Shown here: one piece after another, positions 1-6,335 of the stretch | Layout: each line of letters opens with the position of its first letter | How positions within the stretch are numbered: the first letter of the stretch is position 1 | Assembly (NCBI GenBank): GCA_036379355.1 | Contig: DASVGV010000143.1 | Span: 1 to 8,990, forward strand | Length of the DNA: 8,990 bases | Origin: CAJCIY01 sp036379355 | GTDB lineage: Bacteria; Actinomycetota; Actinomycetes; Mycobacteriales; CAJCIY01 | Direction: 5' to 3' | Notes under the pieces: generated by a model | The model's input: only the letters and a program-made list of their open reading frames with translations | Database searches by the model: none | Told to the model about the DNA's origin: nothing | Program-made: the position numbers and the translations under genes

Positions 1-90
1 GTGACAGTCGACGAGGTGCGCGAGGTGGCCGGGTCGCTCGGCCGGAACGGCCGCAGCGTCCTGTTCCTGCGGGCGGGAGCGGCGGCGTGA
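1..90 (+). CDS. C-terminal tail of an M16-type peptidase (partial, runs off the left edge)
   Basis: Frame 1 is open from the window edge and reads 29 codons, ending in a strand-like stretch (SVLFLRAG) and an Ala-rich tail before TGA at 88-90. The stop overlaps the GTG start of the next gene (GTGA, 87-90), so the two are translationally coupled. M16B peptidases are commonly encoded as adjacent pairs in which one subunit has the HxxEH zinc site and the other does not. Because the downstream gene is a degenerate M16 subunit, this fragment is inferred to be the end of the catalytic partner. Nothing catalytic is visible in the 29 residues, so the family call rests mainly on context. Confidence 0.55.
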   Translation: MTVDEVREVAGSLGRNGRSVLFLRAGAAA

Positions 91-1436
91 CGGCCGCGAC
101 CAGCCCCGGGAACCCCAGGCCGTCGCTGGGGCCGCCGGCAAGGATCGCCGTGCCGCGCGTGTCCGAACGCACGTTGCCGAACGGGCTGCGCATCGCCGCG
201 GTTCGCGACTCCTCCGTGCCGCTCGTCGAGGTACGCCTGCGGATCCCTTTCGCGGGCACCGGCCGCCGTCATCTTGCCCAGGGTCACCTGCTCGCCGAGA
301 CGGCGTTCTCGGGAACGGGCCGGCACAGCGCGCAGGAGCTGGCCGCTGCCATCCAGGCGCTCGGCGGCGCGTTGAGCGCCGGCGTCGACTCCGACCGGCT
401 GCAGGTCGCCGGAAGCGCCCTGGCCGAGAACGCCGGTGCGCTGCTCGACCTGCTCGCCGAGGTCCTCACCGGCGCGACCTACCCGGCGAGTGACGTCGCC
501 GGCGAGCGGGACCGCCTGATCGAGGAGCTCACGATCGCGCGGACCGTACCGTCGACTCTGGCGTCAGAAGCCCTGTCCCGCCGGGTTTTCGGTTCGCATC
601 CGTACGGTCTGGGCCTCCCCACCGGCGCGGAGGTCCGGGCGGTCACTCCCGCCGCGCTGCGCAGCCTGCACCGTTCTCGCGTCGCCCCCGACGGGGCGCT
701 CCTGGTCGTTGTCGGCGACGTGCCGGCGGCCAAGGCACTCGACCTGGCCGAGCGCGCCCTCGGTGGCTGGAGCGCGGAGGGCCGGCGCCGCGTCGCGCTG
801 CCGCCCCCACCGCCGTTCGTGCCCGGGGGCCTGGCGCTGGTCGACCGTCCGGGCTCGGTGCAGAGCTCGATCCGGTACGCCGCGCCCGGTCCCCGCCGCG
901 ACGACCCGACCTACGCCGCCCTGGTCGCGGCGAACACGGTCTTCGCGGGCTACTTCTCCTCCCGGCTCATCGCGAACATCCGCGAGGACAAGGGGTTCAC
1001 GTACGGCGCGCACTCGCACCTCGACCACGCCGACCTGGTCACGTTGCTGTCGATCGACACGGACGTCGCGACCGAGGTGACGGCGCGGTCGCTGGTGGAG
1101 GTCGCCTACGAGCAGGCCCGCATGGTCACGGCGCCGGTGACGCAGGACGAGCTCGACGCAGCCCGCCGCTACCTCGTCGGCACCCTCGCCCTGTCGACGT
1201 CGTCGCAGGCCGGGCTGGCCTCGACCCTGGCCCGCCTGTTGGACGTCGGGCTGGCCGCGTCGTACCTGCGCGACCATCCGGCGGCGCTGGCGAAGGTCAC
1301 CGTCGACACCGCGTTCGAGGCGGCTGCCCGCTGGCTGGCGCCCAGTGCCATGGCGTGCGTCGTCGTCGGGGATGCCGCGGTCGTCGGTGACGCCCTGCGC
1401 GCCCTGAGTCCCGTGACCCCGATGACGATCGACTGA
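87..1436 (+). CDS. M16 family (insulinase-like) peptidase subunit, probably non-catalytic
   Basis: The 449-residue product has the usual two-lobe M16B length. The N-terminal lobe opens with the family pattern LPNGLRIAAVRD (30-41). Where an active enzyme has HxxEH followed by the F-x-GT segment, this protein has H67-L-L-A-E71 before AFSGT, so the catalytic Glu and second His are missing. The later E-R-D-R-L-I-E-E helix (about 140-147) is kept. The C-terminal lobe has the substrate-binding R/Y pair in NIREDKGFTYG (R299, Y306). In known bacterial heterodimers, one chain supplies zinc and the other the R/Y pair, and this protein fits the second role. It overlaps the upstream gene by 4 bases and lies 10 bases before nudC. 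No signal peptide is evident, so it is probably cytosolic. Substrate unknown. The GTG start at 87 is chosen for the GTGA overlap. Confidence 0.88.
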   Translation: MTAATSPGNPRPSLGPPARIAVPRVSERTLPNGLRIAAVRDSSVPLVEVRLRIPFAGTGRRHLAQGHLLAETAFSGTGRHSAQELAAAIQALGGALSAGVDSDRLQVAGSALAENAGALLDLLAEVLTGATYPASDVAGERDRLIEELTIARTVPSTLASEALSRRVFGSHPYGLGLPTGAEVRAVTPAALRSLHRSRVAPDGALLVVVGDVPAAKALDLAERALGGWSAEGRRRVALPPPPPFVPGGLALVDRPGSVQSSIRYAAPGPRRDDPTYAALVAANTVFAGYFSSRLIANIREDKGFTYGAHSHLDHADLVTLLSIDTDVATEVTARSLVEVAYEQARMVTAPVTQDELDAARRYLVGTLALSTSSQAGLASTLARLLDVGLAASYLRDHPAALAKVTVDTAFEAAARWLAPSAMACVVVGDAAVVGDALRALSPVTPMTID

Positions 1437-1446
1437 GCAGGCACCG

Positions 1447-2310
1447 ATGTCCGAACCCCTGCGCTCGGCGCTCTCTCGCGGCACCCTCGATCGGCACACC
1501 CACGACCGGGCCGACGAGGCCTTTCTCGACGCCGCCTGGGAGCAGGCGCAGATCCTGGTGCTGACGCCCGACGGCCGCGCTCCGGTCGCCATGGGCGGGC
1601 TGCGGCTCACCGTCCCCGAGTCGGCACAGCGTCCCGCCGACGCGTTGTATCTCGGCGAGGACGGGCTGGGGCACGTGTTCGCGGTGGTGTCCGACGCCGA
1701 GCCGTCCGGCCGGGCCCGCCTTGCAGACCTGCGCGAGCTCGGTGCGAAGCTCGACGACCGCGACGCAGGCATGTTCGTCCACGCGCAGGCACTCGCGAAC
1801 TGGCATCGCACGCACACCCACTGCCCGCGGTGCGGAGCCGAGACGCAGCCGCGACGCGGTGGCGCCGAGCGCGTCTGCCCGGCCGACGACAGCCAGCACT
1901 TCCCGCGGGTGGACCCGGCGATGATCGTGATCGTCACCGATCCCGCGGGCGAGCGCGCCCTCTTGGGTCGGCAGGCGGTGTGGCCGCCCGGCCGCTACTC
2001 GACGCTCGCCGGCTTCGTCGAGCCGGGCGAGTCGGCCGAGCAGGCGGTCGTACGGGAGGTGCAGGAGGAGACCGGCGTACTGGTCCGCGAGGTGCACTAC
2101 GTCGACAGCCAGCCCTGGCCGTTCCCGCAGTCGCTGATGCTGGGGTTCCACGCCGTGGCCGACCCGGACGGGCCCGTGACGATTCCCGACGGCGAGCTCG
2201 ACGATGCGCGCTGGTTCACGCGCGCCGAGGTGCTCGACGGGCGGATGCTGCCCGGGCCGGTGTCGATCGCGTACCGGCTGATCATGGGGTGGGCGCGCCC
2301 CGAGGGATGA
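1447..2310 (+). CDS. nudC: NADH pyrophosphatase (NudC-type Nudix hydrolase)
   Basis: NudC enzymes split NAD(H) into NMN(H) and AMP and can remove NAD caps from RNA 5' ends. This 287-residue protein has the family layout: a variable N-terminal domain (1-115), a zinc ribbon (126-147), and a Nudix domain with box G189-x5-E195-x7-R203-E204-V-Q-E-E-T-G210. Next comes the NADH-pyrophosphatase signature SQPWPFPQS (221-229), which separates NudC from other Nudix hydrolases. The ribbon is C126-P-R-C129 followed by C144-P-A-D147, so the fourth Cys ligand is replaced. It starts with ATG 10 bases after the M16 gene and its stop overlaps the next ATG, so it sits within an apparent four-gene transcript. 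nudC lies near uvrD2 and mycoredoxin in mycobacteria too. Cytosolic. Confidence 0.95.
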   Translation: MSEPLRSALSRGTLDRHTHDRADEAFLDAAWEQAQILVLTPDGRAPVAMGGLRLTVPESAQRPADALYLGEDGLGHVFAVVSDAEPSGRARLADLRELGAKLDDRDAGMFVHAQALANWHRTHTHCPRCGAETQPRRGGAERVCPADDSQHFPRVDPAMIVIVTDPAGERALLGRQAVWPPGRYSTLAGFVEPGESAEQAVVREVQEETGVLVREVHYVDSQPWPFPQSLMLGFHAVADPDGPVTIPDGELDDARWFTRAEVLDGRMLPGPVSIAYRLIMGWARPEG

Positions 2311-2882
2311 CTGCTCCGTCCGGGTCGTCGTCGGGGGAGGGCTCGCCAGACCGGCGCCCGAGGGGCACTCTGTTCCCCGTGCCACAGGTCTCCACCCGTG
2401 CGGACGTCGCGGGTACGTGCCTCGGCTGCCGCACGATCTTCCTGCTGCCGCGCGCGCCCCACGACCCGGGTATCGCCGGCGGGCAGGCGGCGGCCACGCT
2501 GTGCTCCCGGTGCGGCGGGCTGGTGGTGGCGGTCGAGGCGTGCACCGAGCGGCTCGCACTGATGGTGGCGACGCTGCGGGCGTCGAGCGACCGTCGCCGC
2601 GCGACCGTGCGAGCGCTGGCCCGGTCGTGGCGGGCGGTCGAGCCCTCGCCCCTGGCGGCCCTCGCCGAACTCGGACCGGTCTCGCCGGCGCTGGTCGACG
2701 ACCTCGGGGTGACGGGGGCGCCGATCAGCGTCCGCGTCGCCGTGGGCGTGCTGCTGATCTCCGTCCTGACGCGCGTACTCGACGCCGCCGCGGGCGACGA
2801 ACCGCCGGAGCGGGCCGCCGAGCGGATCCTGGCCGACCGGGTGGCCGAGACGGCTGCCCGCCCGGTGCCGCAGCCCGCCTGA
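2307..2882 (+). CDS. Hypothetical protein with two CxxC knuckles (possible zinc ribbon)
   Basis: I do not recognise this 191-residue protein. The start is ATG at 2307, fused to the nudC stop as ATGA, which argues for translational coupling. The N-terminal ~30 residues are Ser/Gly/Pro/Arg-rich and probably disordered. C38-L-G-C41 and C66-S-R-C69 follow, spaced like a four-Cys zinc ribbon. The remainder looks helical, with a basic segment (SDRRRATVRALARSW) and a hydrophobic helix ISVRVAVGVLLISVLTRVL near 145-165. That helix could be a single membrane pass, but its charged residues argue for a buried helix in a soluble protein. It ends 3 bases before the stop of the convergent dehydrogenase. Function unknown; regulation presumably shared with nudC. 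Confidence 0.8.
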   Translation: MTAPSGSSSGEGSPDRRPRGTLFPVPQVSTRADVAGTCLGCRTIFLLPRAPHDPGIAGGQAAATLCSRCGGLVVAVEACTERLALMVATLRASSDRRRATVRALARSWRAVEPSPLAALAELGPVSPALVDDLGVTGAPISVRVAVGVLLISVLTRVLDAAAGDEPPERAAERILADRVAETAARPVPQPA

Positions 2883-2885
2883 CGG

Positions 2886-3605
2886 CTATCGCAGGAACAG
2901 CCCGCCGTCCACGAGCACGACCTCGCCGGTCGTGTACGCCGCGCCCGCGAGCGCCACGACCAGGTGCGCGCAGTCGTCGGGCGTCGCCACCCGTTTCAGC
3001 GGCGTCATCGCGCTGACGGCGGCATGCTCGGCGGCCCAGTCCGCCGTCCACGGCGTCTCGACCAGTCCGGGGGCGATCGCGTTGACGCGGACCTCCGGGC
3101 CGACGACCGCGGCCAGCAGCCGCGTCTGGTGGTTGAGCGCCGCCTTGCTCGCGGCGTACGGGATCGAGCTGCCGAGCGGCCGGATGCCGGCGAGCGAGCT
3201 GACGTTGACGACGGCGCCGCGGGCCTCGCGCAGAGCGGGGAGCGCCGCCCGGGTGGTGACGAACGGACCGACGACGTTGGTCTCGTAGATCCGCATCCAG
3301 ACCTCGGGCGTCGCGGCGTCGAGGTCCGCGTGCGGGATCTTGACCGTGGTGCCGGCGTTGTTGACCAGCACGTCGATGCGGCCGTACGCCTCGAGTGCGC
3401 CAGCCACGAGCGTGTCCGCCCCCTCGACAGACGACACGTCCGCCTGGACGTACGTGCCGCCGACGTCGCGGGCGACGGCCTCGCCGTCGGCCACCGAGGA
3501 GCGGGAGTTGACGACGACGTCGGCCCCCTCCGCGGCGAAGGCGCGCGCGCACGCCGCCCCGATGCCCGACGACGACCCGGTCACGACCACCACGCGGTTG
3601 CTCAT
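2886..3605 (-). CDS. Short-chain dehydrogenase/reductase (SDR), NAD(P)-dependent
   Basis: This is a classical SDR of 239 residues, the normal length. It has the cofactor motif T9-G-SSS-G14-I-G16, Asp in QADV (D56), the NNAG motif (82-85), active-site N110, S137 in VNVSS, and Y150-AAS-K154, so the full Asn-Ser-Tyr-Lys set is present. Arg35 after the second strand (NSR) suggests NADP(H). The sequence after PG (APGLVETPW) is typical of FabG-like and glucose/3-oxoacyl dehydrogenases, but substrate cannot be assigned. I chose the ATG at 3605 because GGTGGG lies 9 bases upstream; an in-frame ATG at 3614 would add MGG but has no spaced ribosome-binding site. It converges with the preceding operon with only 3 bases between stops and lies downstream of mycoredoxin on the same strand. 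Confidence 0.92.
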   Translation of the reverse strand: MSNRVVVVTGSSSGIGAACARAFAAEGADVVVNSRSSVADGEAVARDVGGTYVQADVSSVEGADTLVAGALEAYGRIDVLVNNAGTTVKIPHADLDAATPEVWMRIYETNVVGPFVTTRAALPALREARGAVVNVSSLAGIRPLGSSIPYAASKAALNHQTRLLAAVVGPEVRVNAIAPGLVETPWTADWAAEHAAVSAMTPLKRVATPDDCAHLVVALAGAAYTTGEVVLVDGGLFLR

Positions 3606-3646
3606 GCCGCCCATCCCACCAGACGGCCCGACTGCTTCCGTGTTTG

Positions 3647-3688
3647 CGTCAGAGCCTCGGTGCGCTCGGGGTGTCGCAGGCTCTGACG
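3647..3688. repeat. 11-bp perfect inverted repeat between mycoredoxin and the SDR gene
   Basis: CGTCAGAGCCT at 3647-3657 is matched by its exact reverse complement at 3678-3688, with a 20-base loop. It lies in the ~100-base gap after the mycoredoxin stop and upstream of the SDR start, both on the minus strand. It could be a transcription terminator of mycoredoxin without a U-tract, or an operator in the SDR promoter. No T-run follows on either strand, so its role is undecided. Confidence 0.6.
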
Positions 3689-3705
3689 TACCGCCGGTGG
3701 AGGGC

Positions 3706-3951
3706 TCAGGCGAGGGCGGCGAGCTTGTCCTGGACCTGCTTGATCGACGGGTTGGTCGCCGTCGACCCGTCGGCGAACTTCAGCGTCGGTACGGTCGCGT
3801 CCCCGCCGTTCGTCGACTTGACGAAGGCCTCCGCGTCCGCGTCCGCATCGATGTCGATCTCGGCGAACTCGATGCCGGCCCGCTTCATCTGTCCCTTGAG
3901 CCGCTGGCAGTAGCCGCACCACGGCGTCGTGTACATCGTCAATGCGCTCAC
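3706..3951 (-). CDS. mrx1: Mycoredoxin (glutaredoxin-like protein)
   Basis: Mycoredoxins are actinobacterial glutaredoxin-fold proteins that reduce mycothiol mixed disulfides, with the mycothiol/Mtr/NADPH system regenerating them. The 81-residue product has the active site W11-C12-G-Y-C15, the cis-Pro motif T53-V-P55 followed by the LKFADGS strand, and TNPS (67-70), as in mycobacterial Mrx1. The length matches the family (about 80-84). I place the start at GTG 3951, giving VSALTMYTTPWC, because the beta-1 strand needs residues ahead of the internal Met at 3936. The G-rich stretch just upstream is unusually close for a ribosome-binding site, and GTG 3960 is also possible. It is divergent from the helicase with about 60 bases between starts, the same relative orientation as in M. 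tuberculosis. Cytosolic redox role. Confidence 0.93.
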   Translation of the reverse strand: MSALTMYTTPWCGYCQRLKGQMKRAGIEFAEIDIDADADAEAFVKSTNGGDATVPTLKFADGSTATNPSIKQVQDKLAALA

Positions 3952-4011
3952 GCCCCCCACAACCGCCGAGGGCGCCGTCGCCTTCCCGCCGCCGCTTGGC
4001 AGGATGCGGGG
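3952..4011. promoter_or_regulatory. Divergent intergenic region, mycoredoxin / uvrD2
   Basis: These 60 bases separate two divergent starts and must hold promoter signals for both unless transcription enters from further away. I see no convincing -35/-10 pair on either strand. The helicase ribosome-binding site AGGA (4001-4004) lies 7 bases before its GTG start, which fixes that start. Confidence 0.45.
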
Positions 4012-5823
4012 GTGACCGCCGCCGCCGTTCCCGACGTCCTCGCGGGGCTGGACCCGGAGCAGCGCGCCGCGGCCGCGCTCCCGCCGGGTCCGGTGGTGAT
4101 CCTCGCCGGTGCCGGGACGGGCAAGACCCGCACCATCACCCACCGCATCGCGCACCTCGTGCACGCCGGCCAGGCGCAGCCCGAGCACGTCCTGGCGGTC
4201 ACGTTCACGACCCGCGCGGCCGGCGAGCTCCGCTCGCGGCTGCGGCACCTCGGTGTGCCCGGCGTGCAGGCGCGCACCTTCCACGCCGCGGCCCGCCGGC
4301 AGCTGCAGTACTTCTGGCCCCGGGCCGTCGGCGGCGCGATGCCGCAGCTCACCGAGTCGAAGATCGGGCTGGTCGCGCAGGCCGGCCAGCGGCTGCACCT
4401 CGGCCTCGCCGGCGCCGACCTGCGGGACGCGACGGCCGAGATCGAGTGGGCCAAGGCGACGCTGACCGATGCCGGCTCGTACGTCGACGCGGCGGCCGCC
4501 GCCCACCGCGAGCCCCCGCGGCCGCCGGTGGACATCGCGCGCCTGCTGTCGGCGTACGAGGAGGTGAAGCAGGCCCGCGACGTCCTGGACTTCGACGACC
4601 TGCTGCTGCTGCTCGTCGGCGTGCTGGGCGACCACGGCGACGTGGCGCGCGAGGTGCGCGCCCAGTACCGGCACTTCGTCGTCGACGAGTACCAGGACGT
4701 GACCCCGCTGCAGCAGGCGCTGCTCGACGCGTGGCTCGGCGACCGCGACAGCCTCACCGTCGTCGGCGACGCGAACCAGACGATCTACTCGTTCACCGGC
4801 GCCACCCCGGCGTACCTGCTGGGCATGACCGGCCGGTACGACGACGCCCGGGTGGTGCGGCTGGTGCGCGACTACCGCTCGACCCCGCAGGTCGTGCAGG
4901 CGGCCAACACGGTGATCGCCGCCGCCCGTGACGTGCCGGCCGGCGCCCGGCTGGAGCTGGTCGCGCAACGGCCGGACGGGCCGGAGCCGTCGTTCGCCGG
5001 TCACGACTCCGAGCCCGAGGAGGCCCGGGACGTGGTACGGCGCGTGACGGCCCTCGCCAAGCAGGGGGTCCCGTACGCGGAGATGGCCGTGCTCTACCGC
5101 ATCCATGCGCAGTCGGAGGTCTACGAGGAGGCGTTCGCGGCGGCGGGCATCCCGGTCGTGCTGCGGGGCGGCGAGCGGTTCTTCGAGCGCCCGGAGGTAC
5201 GCCAGGCGGTCGTCCTCCTGCGCGGCGCGACGAGGGGTGCGGAGCCGCCGCCGGGCGAGGACCTCACCGCGCAGGTGCACGAGATCCTGCGGGCCGCCGA
5301 CTGGCGCCCCGACTCGCCGCCGGCCGGCGGGGGTGCGGCGCGCGAGCGGTGGGACAACATCACCGCGCTGGCGGCGCTCGCCGAGGGCCACGGCGACCTG
5401 CCCGCGTTCGTCGCCGATCTCGAGGAGCGCGCGGCGACCCAGCACGCCCCGGCCGTCGACGGCGTCACGCTCGCCACGTTGCACGCGGCGAAGGGGCTGG
5501 AGTGGGACGCGGTGTTCCTCGTCGGGCTCGTCGACGGAACCCTGCCGCTGGTGCACGCCCAGACCGACGCCGAGGTCGAGGAGGAGCGGCGCCTGCTGTA
5601 CGTCGGCATCACCCGCGCCCGCATACACCTCGCCCTGTCGTGGGCGGCTGCCCGCGCGGAGGGCGGACGCCGCTCGCGCAAGCGGTCGCGGTTCCTGGCC
5701 GGGCTCGCCCCGGAGGAGCGGCCGCTCGCCCGCCCGCGGAAGGCCGCGCCGCGTGAGCTCGACGCGGCGGGCGAGGAGCTGTTCGGCCGGCTCCGGGCCT
5801 GGCGGGCCCGGCAGGCGGGCTAG
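4012..5823 (+). CDS. uvrD2: UvrD2-like ATP-dependent DNA helicase (SF1A), lacking the tetracysteine module and HRDC domain
   Basis: A 3'-5' SF1A helicase motor of 603 residues. In order: Q-motif LDPEQR (13-18), Walker A AGAGTGKT (32-39), Walker B DEYQD (225-229), motif III GDANQTIYSFTGA (252-264), motif IV RDYRS (286-290), motif V TLHAAKGLEWD (489-499) and motif VI RRLLYVGITRAR (526-537). The tail RFLAGLAPEERP and ELFGRLRAWR matches what I recall of UvrD2. Mycobacterial UvrD2 is near 700 residues and has a four-Cys zinc module plus a C-terminal HRDC domain. This protein contains no cysteine at all, and it stops at TAG 5821 exactly where the linker to HRDC should continue. The HRDC coding sequence follows in the same frame. 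Start: GTG 4012 with AGGA 7 bases upstream; extension further upstream would run antisense through mycoredoxin. Whether the stop is genuine or a base-call error is open. Confidence 0.93.
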   Translation: MTAAAVPDVLAGLDPEQRAAAALPPGPVVILAGAGTGKTRTITHRIAHLVHAGQAQPEHVLAVTFTTRAAGELRSRLRHLGVPGVQARTFHAAARRQLQYFWPRAVGGAMPQLTESKIGLVAQAGQRLHLGLAGADLRDATAEIEWAKATLTDAGSYVDAAAAAHREPPRPPVDIARLLSAYEEVKQARDVLDFDDLLLLLVGVLGDHGDVAREVRAQYRHFVVDEYQDVTPLQQALLDAWLGDRDSLTVVGDANQTIYSFTGATPAYLLGMTGRYDDARVVRLVRDYRSTPQVVQAANTVIAAARDVPAGARLELVAQRPDGPEPSFAGHDSEPEEARDVVRRVTALAKQGVPYAEMAVLYRIHAQSEVYEEAFAAAGIPVVLRGGERFFERPEVRQAVVLLRGATRGAEPPPGEDLTAQVHEILRAADWRPDSPPAGGGAARERWDNITALAALAEGHGDLPAFVADLEERAATQHAPAVDGVTLATLHAAKGLEWDAVFLVGLVDGTLPLVHAQTDAEVEEERRLLYVGITRARIHLALSWAAARAEGGRRSRKRSRFLAGLAPEERPLARPRKAAPRELDAAGEELFGRLRAWRARQAG

Positions 5824-5829
5824 CTGGAC

Positions 5830-6015
5830 ATGCCGCCCTACATCGTGTTCAGCGACGCGACGCTGGTCGCCGTCGTGCAGGCCCGGCCGGCCACGCTCGC
5901 CGCGGTCGGGGGGGTGAGCGGCATCGGCCCGACCAAGCTCGCGCGGTACGGCGCGGCAGTGCTGGCCCTGGTCGGCGGCGCCGACCCCGACGACGTCCCC
6001 TTGTCGGAGCGATAG
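5830..6015 (+). CDS. HRDC domain ORF, in frame with uvrD2 but cut off by a TAG
   Basis: This 61-residue ORF is an HRDC domain: PPYIVFSDATLVAVV, a RPATLAAVGGVSGIGPTK helix-turn segment, then ARYGAAVLALV. It is the C-terminal module of RecQ and UvrD2 helicases and helps bind nucleic acid. It is in the same frame as the helicase (5821 and 5830 share phase), and reading through TAG gives an ungapped joining segment. Three explanations are possible: one uvrD2 gene split by a point change; a sequencing error; or two separate polypeptides, the second restarted at ATG 5830 after termination 7 bases upstream. No good ribosome-binding site precedes ATG 5830, so independent translation would rely on re-initiation. 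The domain looks intact, without frameshifts. In mycobacterial UvrD2 the HRDC domain is reported dispensable for unwinding in vitro, so a split may be tolerated. Confidence 0.75.
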   Translation: MPPYIVFSDATLVAVVQARPATLAAVGGVSGIGPTKLARYGAAVLALVGGADPDDVPLSER

Positions 6016-6049
6016 CCCGGCAAGGAGCCGCCCGCAGGAGGACGCGCGG

Positions 6050-6087
6050 AAAAAGAAGTGGACCCTGTCGCAGGGGACCTGTACCGT
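6050..6087 (+). promoter_or_regulatory. Predicted whiB7 promoter with A-rich activator box
   Basis: TGGACC (6059-6064) as -35 and TACCGT (6082-6087, fitting TAnnnT) as -10 are separated by 17 bases. Immediately upstream of the -35 is AAAAAGAAG (6050-6058), a conspicuous A-rich block in very GC-rich DNA. WhiB7 with sigma-A is known to act at promoters with an AT-rich motif just upstream of the -35, bound by its AT-hook, and to activate its own gene. This layout therefore predicts autoregulation. A short dyad CCCTG-TCG-CAGGG (6063-6075) overlaps the -35 edge and spacer. Expected transcription start is near 6094, giving a leader of about 410 bases. Confidence 0.7.
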
Positions 6088-6137
6088 GCCCCAGCAGTCG
6101 GGAGATCCGGCCCCACATCGACGAAGGAGGTGCCTCG

Positions 6138-6335
6138 GTGACGATCACGACGTTCGGTTACTGCGGCACCGGTCTGTCCTTCGACGGGACGACTGTCGAC
6201 GGGACCGGTGTGCACGGCGTCGCCATGCTCGCCGCCGCGCGTCCGCAGGGTGTCGTCCGCGATGCGGCCGCCGCCGCCGACCCGGCGACCACCAAGACCC
6301 AGGGGATTCGACCTCGAAGGCCCGAACCGGCGTGA
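6138..6335 (+). CDS. whiB7 leader peptide (regulatory upstream ORF), 65 aa, Ala-rich
   Basis: A short ORF starting at GTG 6138 with a near-perfect ribosome-binding site AAGGAGGTG (6124-6132). It ends at TGA 6333-6335, about 170 bases before whiB7. The peptide is MTITTFGYCG... with no recognisable domain. Eleven of 65 residues are Ala, all in the second half, including AAA (32-34) and AAAAA (43-47); the end is Arg/Pro-rich (RPRRPEPA). The stop codon lies in the apical loop of the antiterminator (6302-6376). Leader ORFs upstream of whiB7/wblC are known from mycobacteria and Streptomyces, where blocked translation allows read-through of a leader terminator, and mycobacterial whiB7 has been linked to alanine starvation. 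The run of five Ala codons (6264-6278) ends 23 bases before the antiterminator, so a ribosome halted there would leave it free to fold. Its function is most likely its translation rather than the peptide. Confidence 0.85.
   Translation: MTITTFGYCGTGLSFDGTTVDGTGVHGVAMLAAARPQGVVRDAAAAADPATTKTQGIRPRRPEPA

Noticed and set aside
564..1937. Long minus-strand open frame (457 codons) opposite the M16 gene and nudC
   Set aside because: It spans two genes with clear protein-family motifs on the plus strand, its translation is low-complexity Arg/Gly/Ala, and long antisense frames are expected in very GC-rich DNA.
2870..2900. Shared bidirectional terminator between the four-Cys gene and the SDR gene
   Set aside because: Only 3 bases separate the stops and I could not find a convincing stem with a T-run on either strand.
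3340..4011. Upstream extension of the helicase reading frame by 224 codons
   Set aside because: It would run antisense through mycoredoxin and the SDR start, and the GTG at 4012 has a well-spaced AGGA with the helicase Q-motif beginning 13 residues later.
3952..5628. Minus-strand extension of the mycoredoxin frame to 640 codons
   Set aside because: The added sequence is antisense to the helicase and lacks domain features; mycoredoxins are about 80 residues long.
5821..5823. TAG decoded as pyrrolysine, or another recoding programme
   Set aside because: Pyrrolysine is essentially unknown in this type of organism, no recoding structure is evident just downstream, and a point change or sequencing error is simpler.
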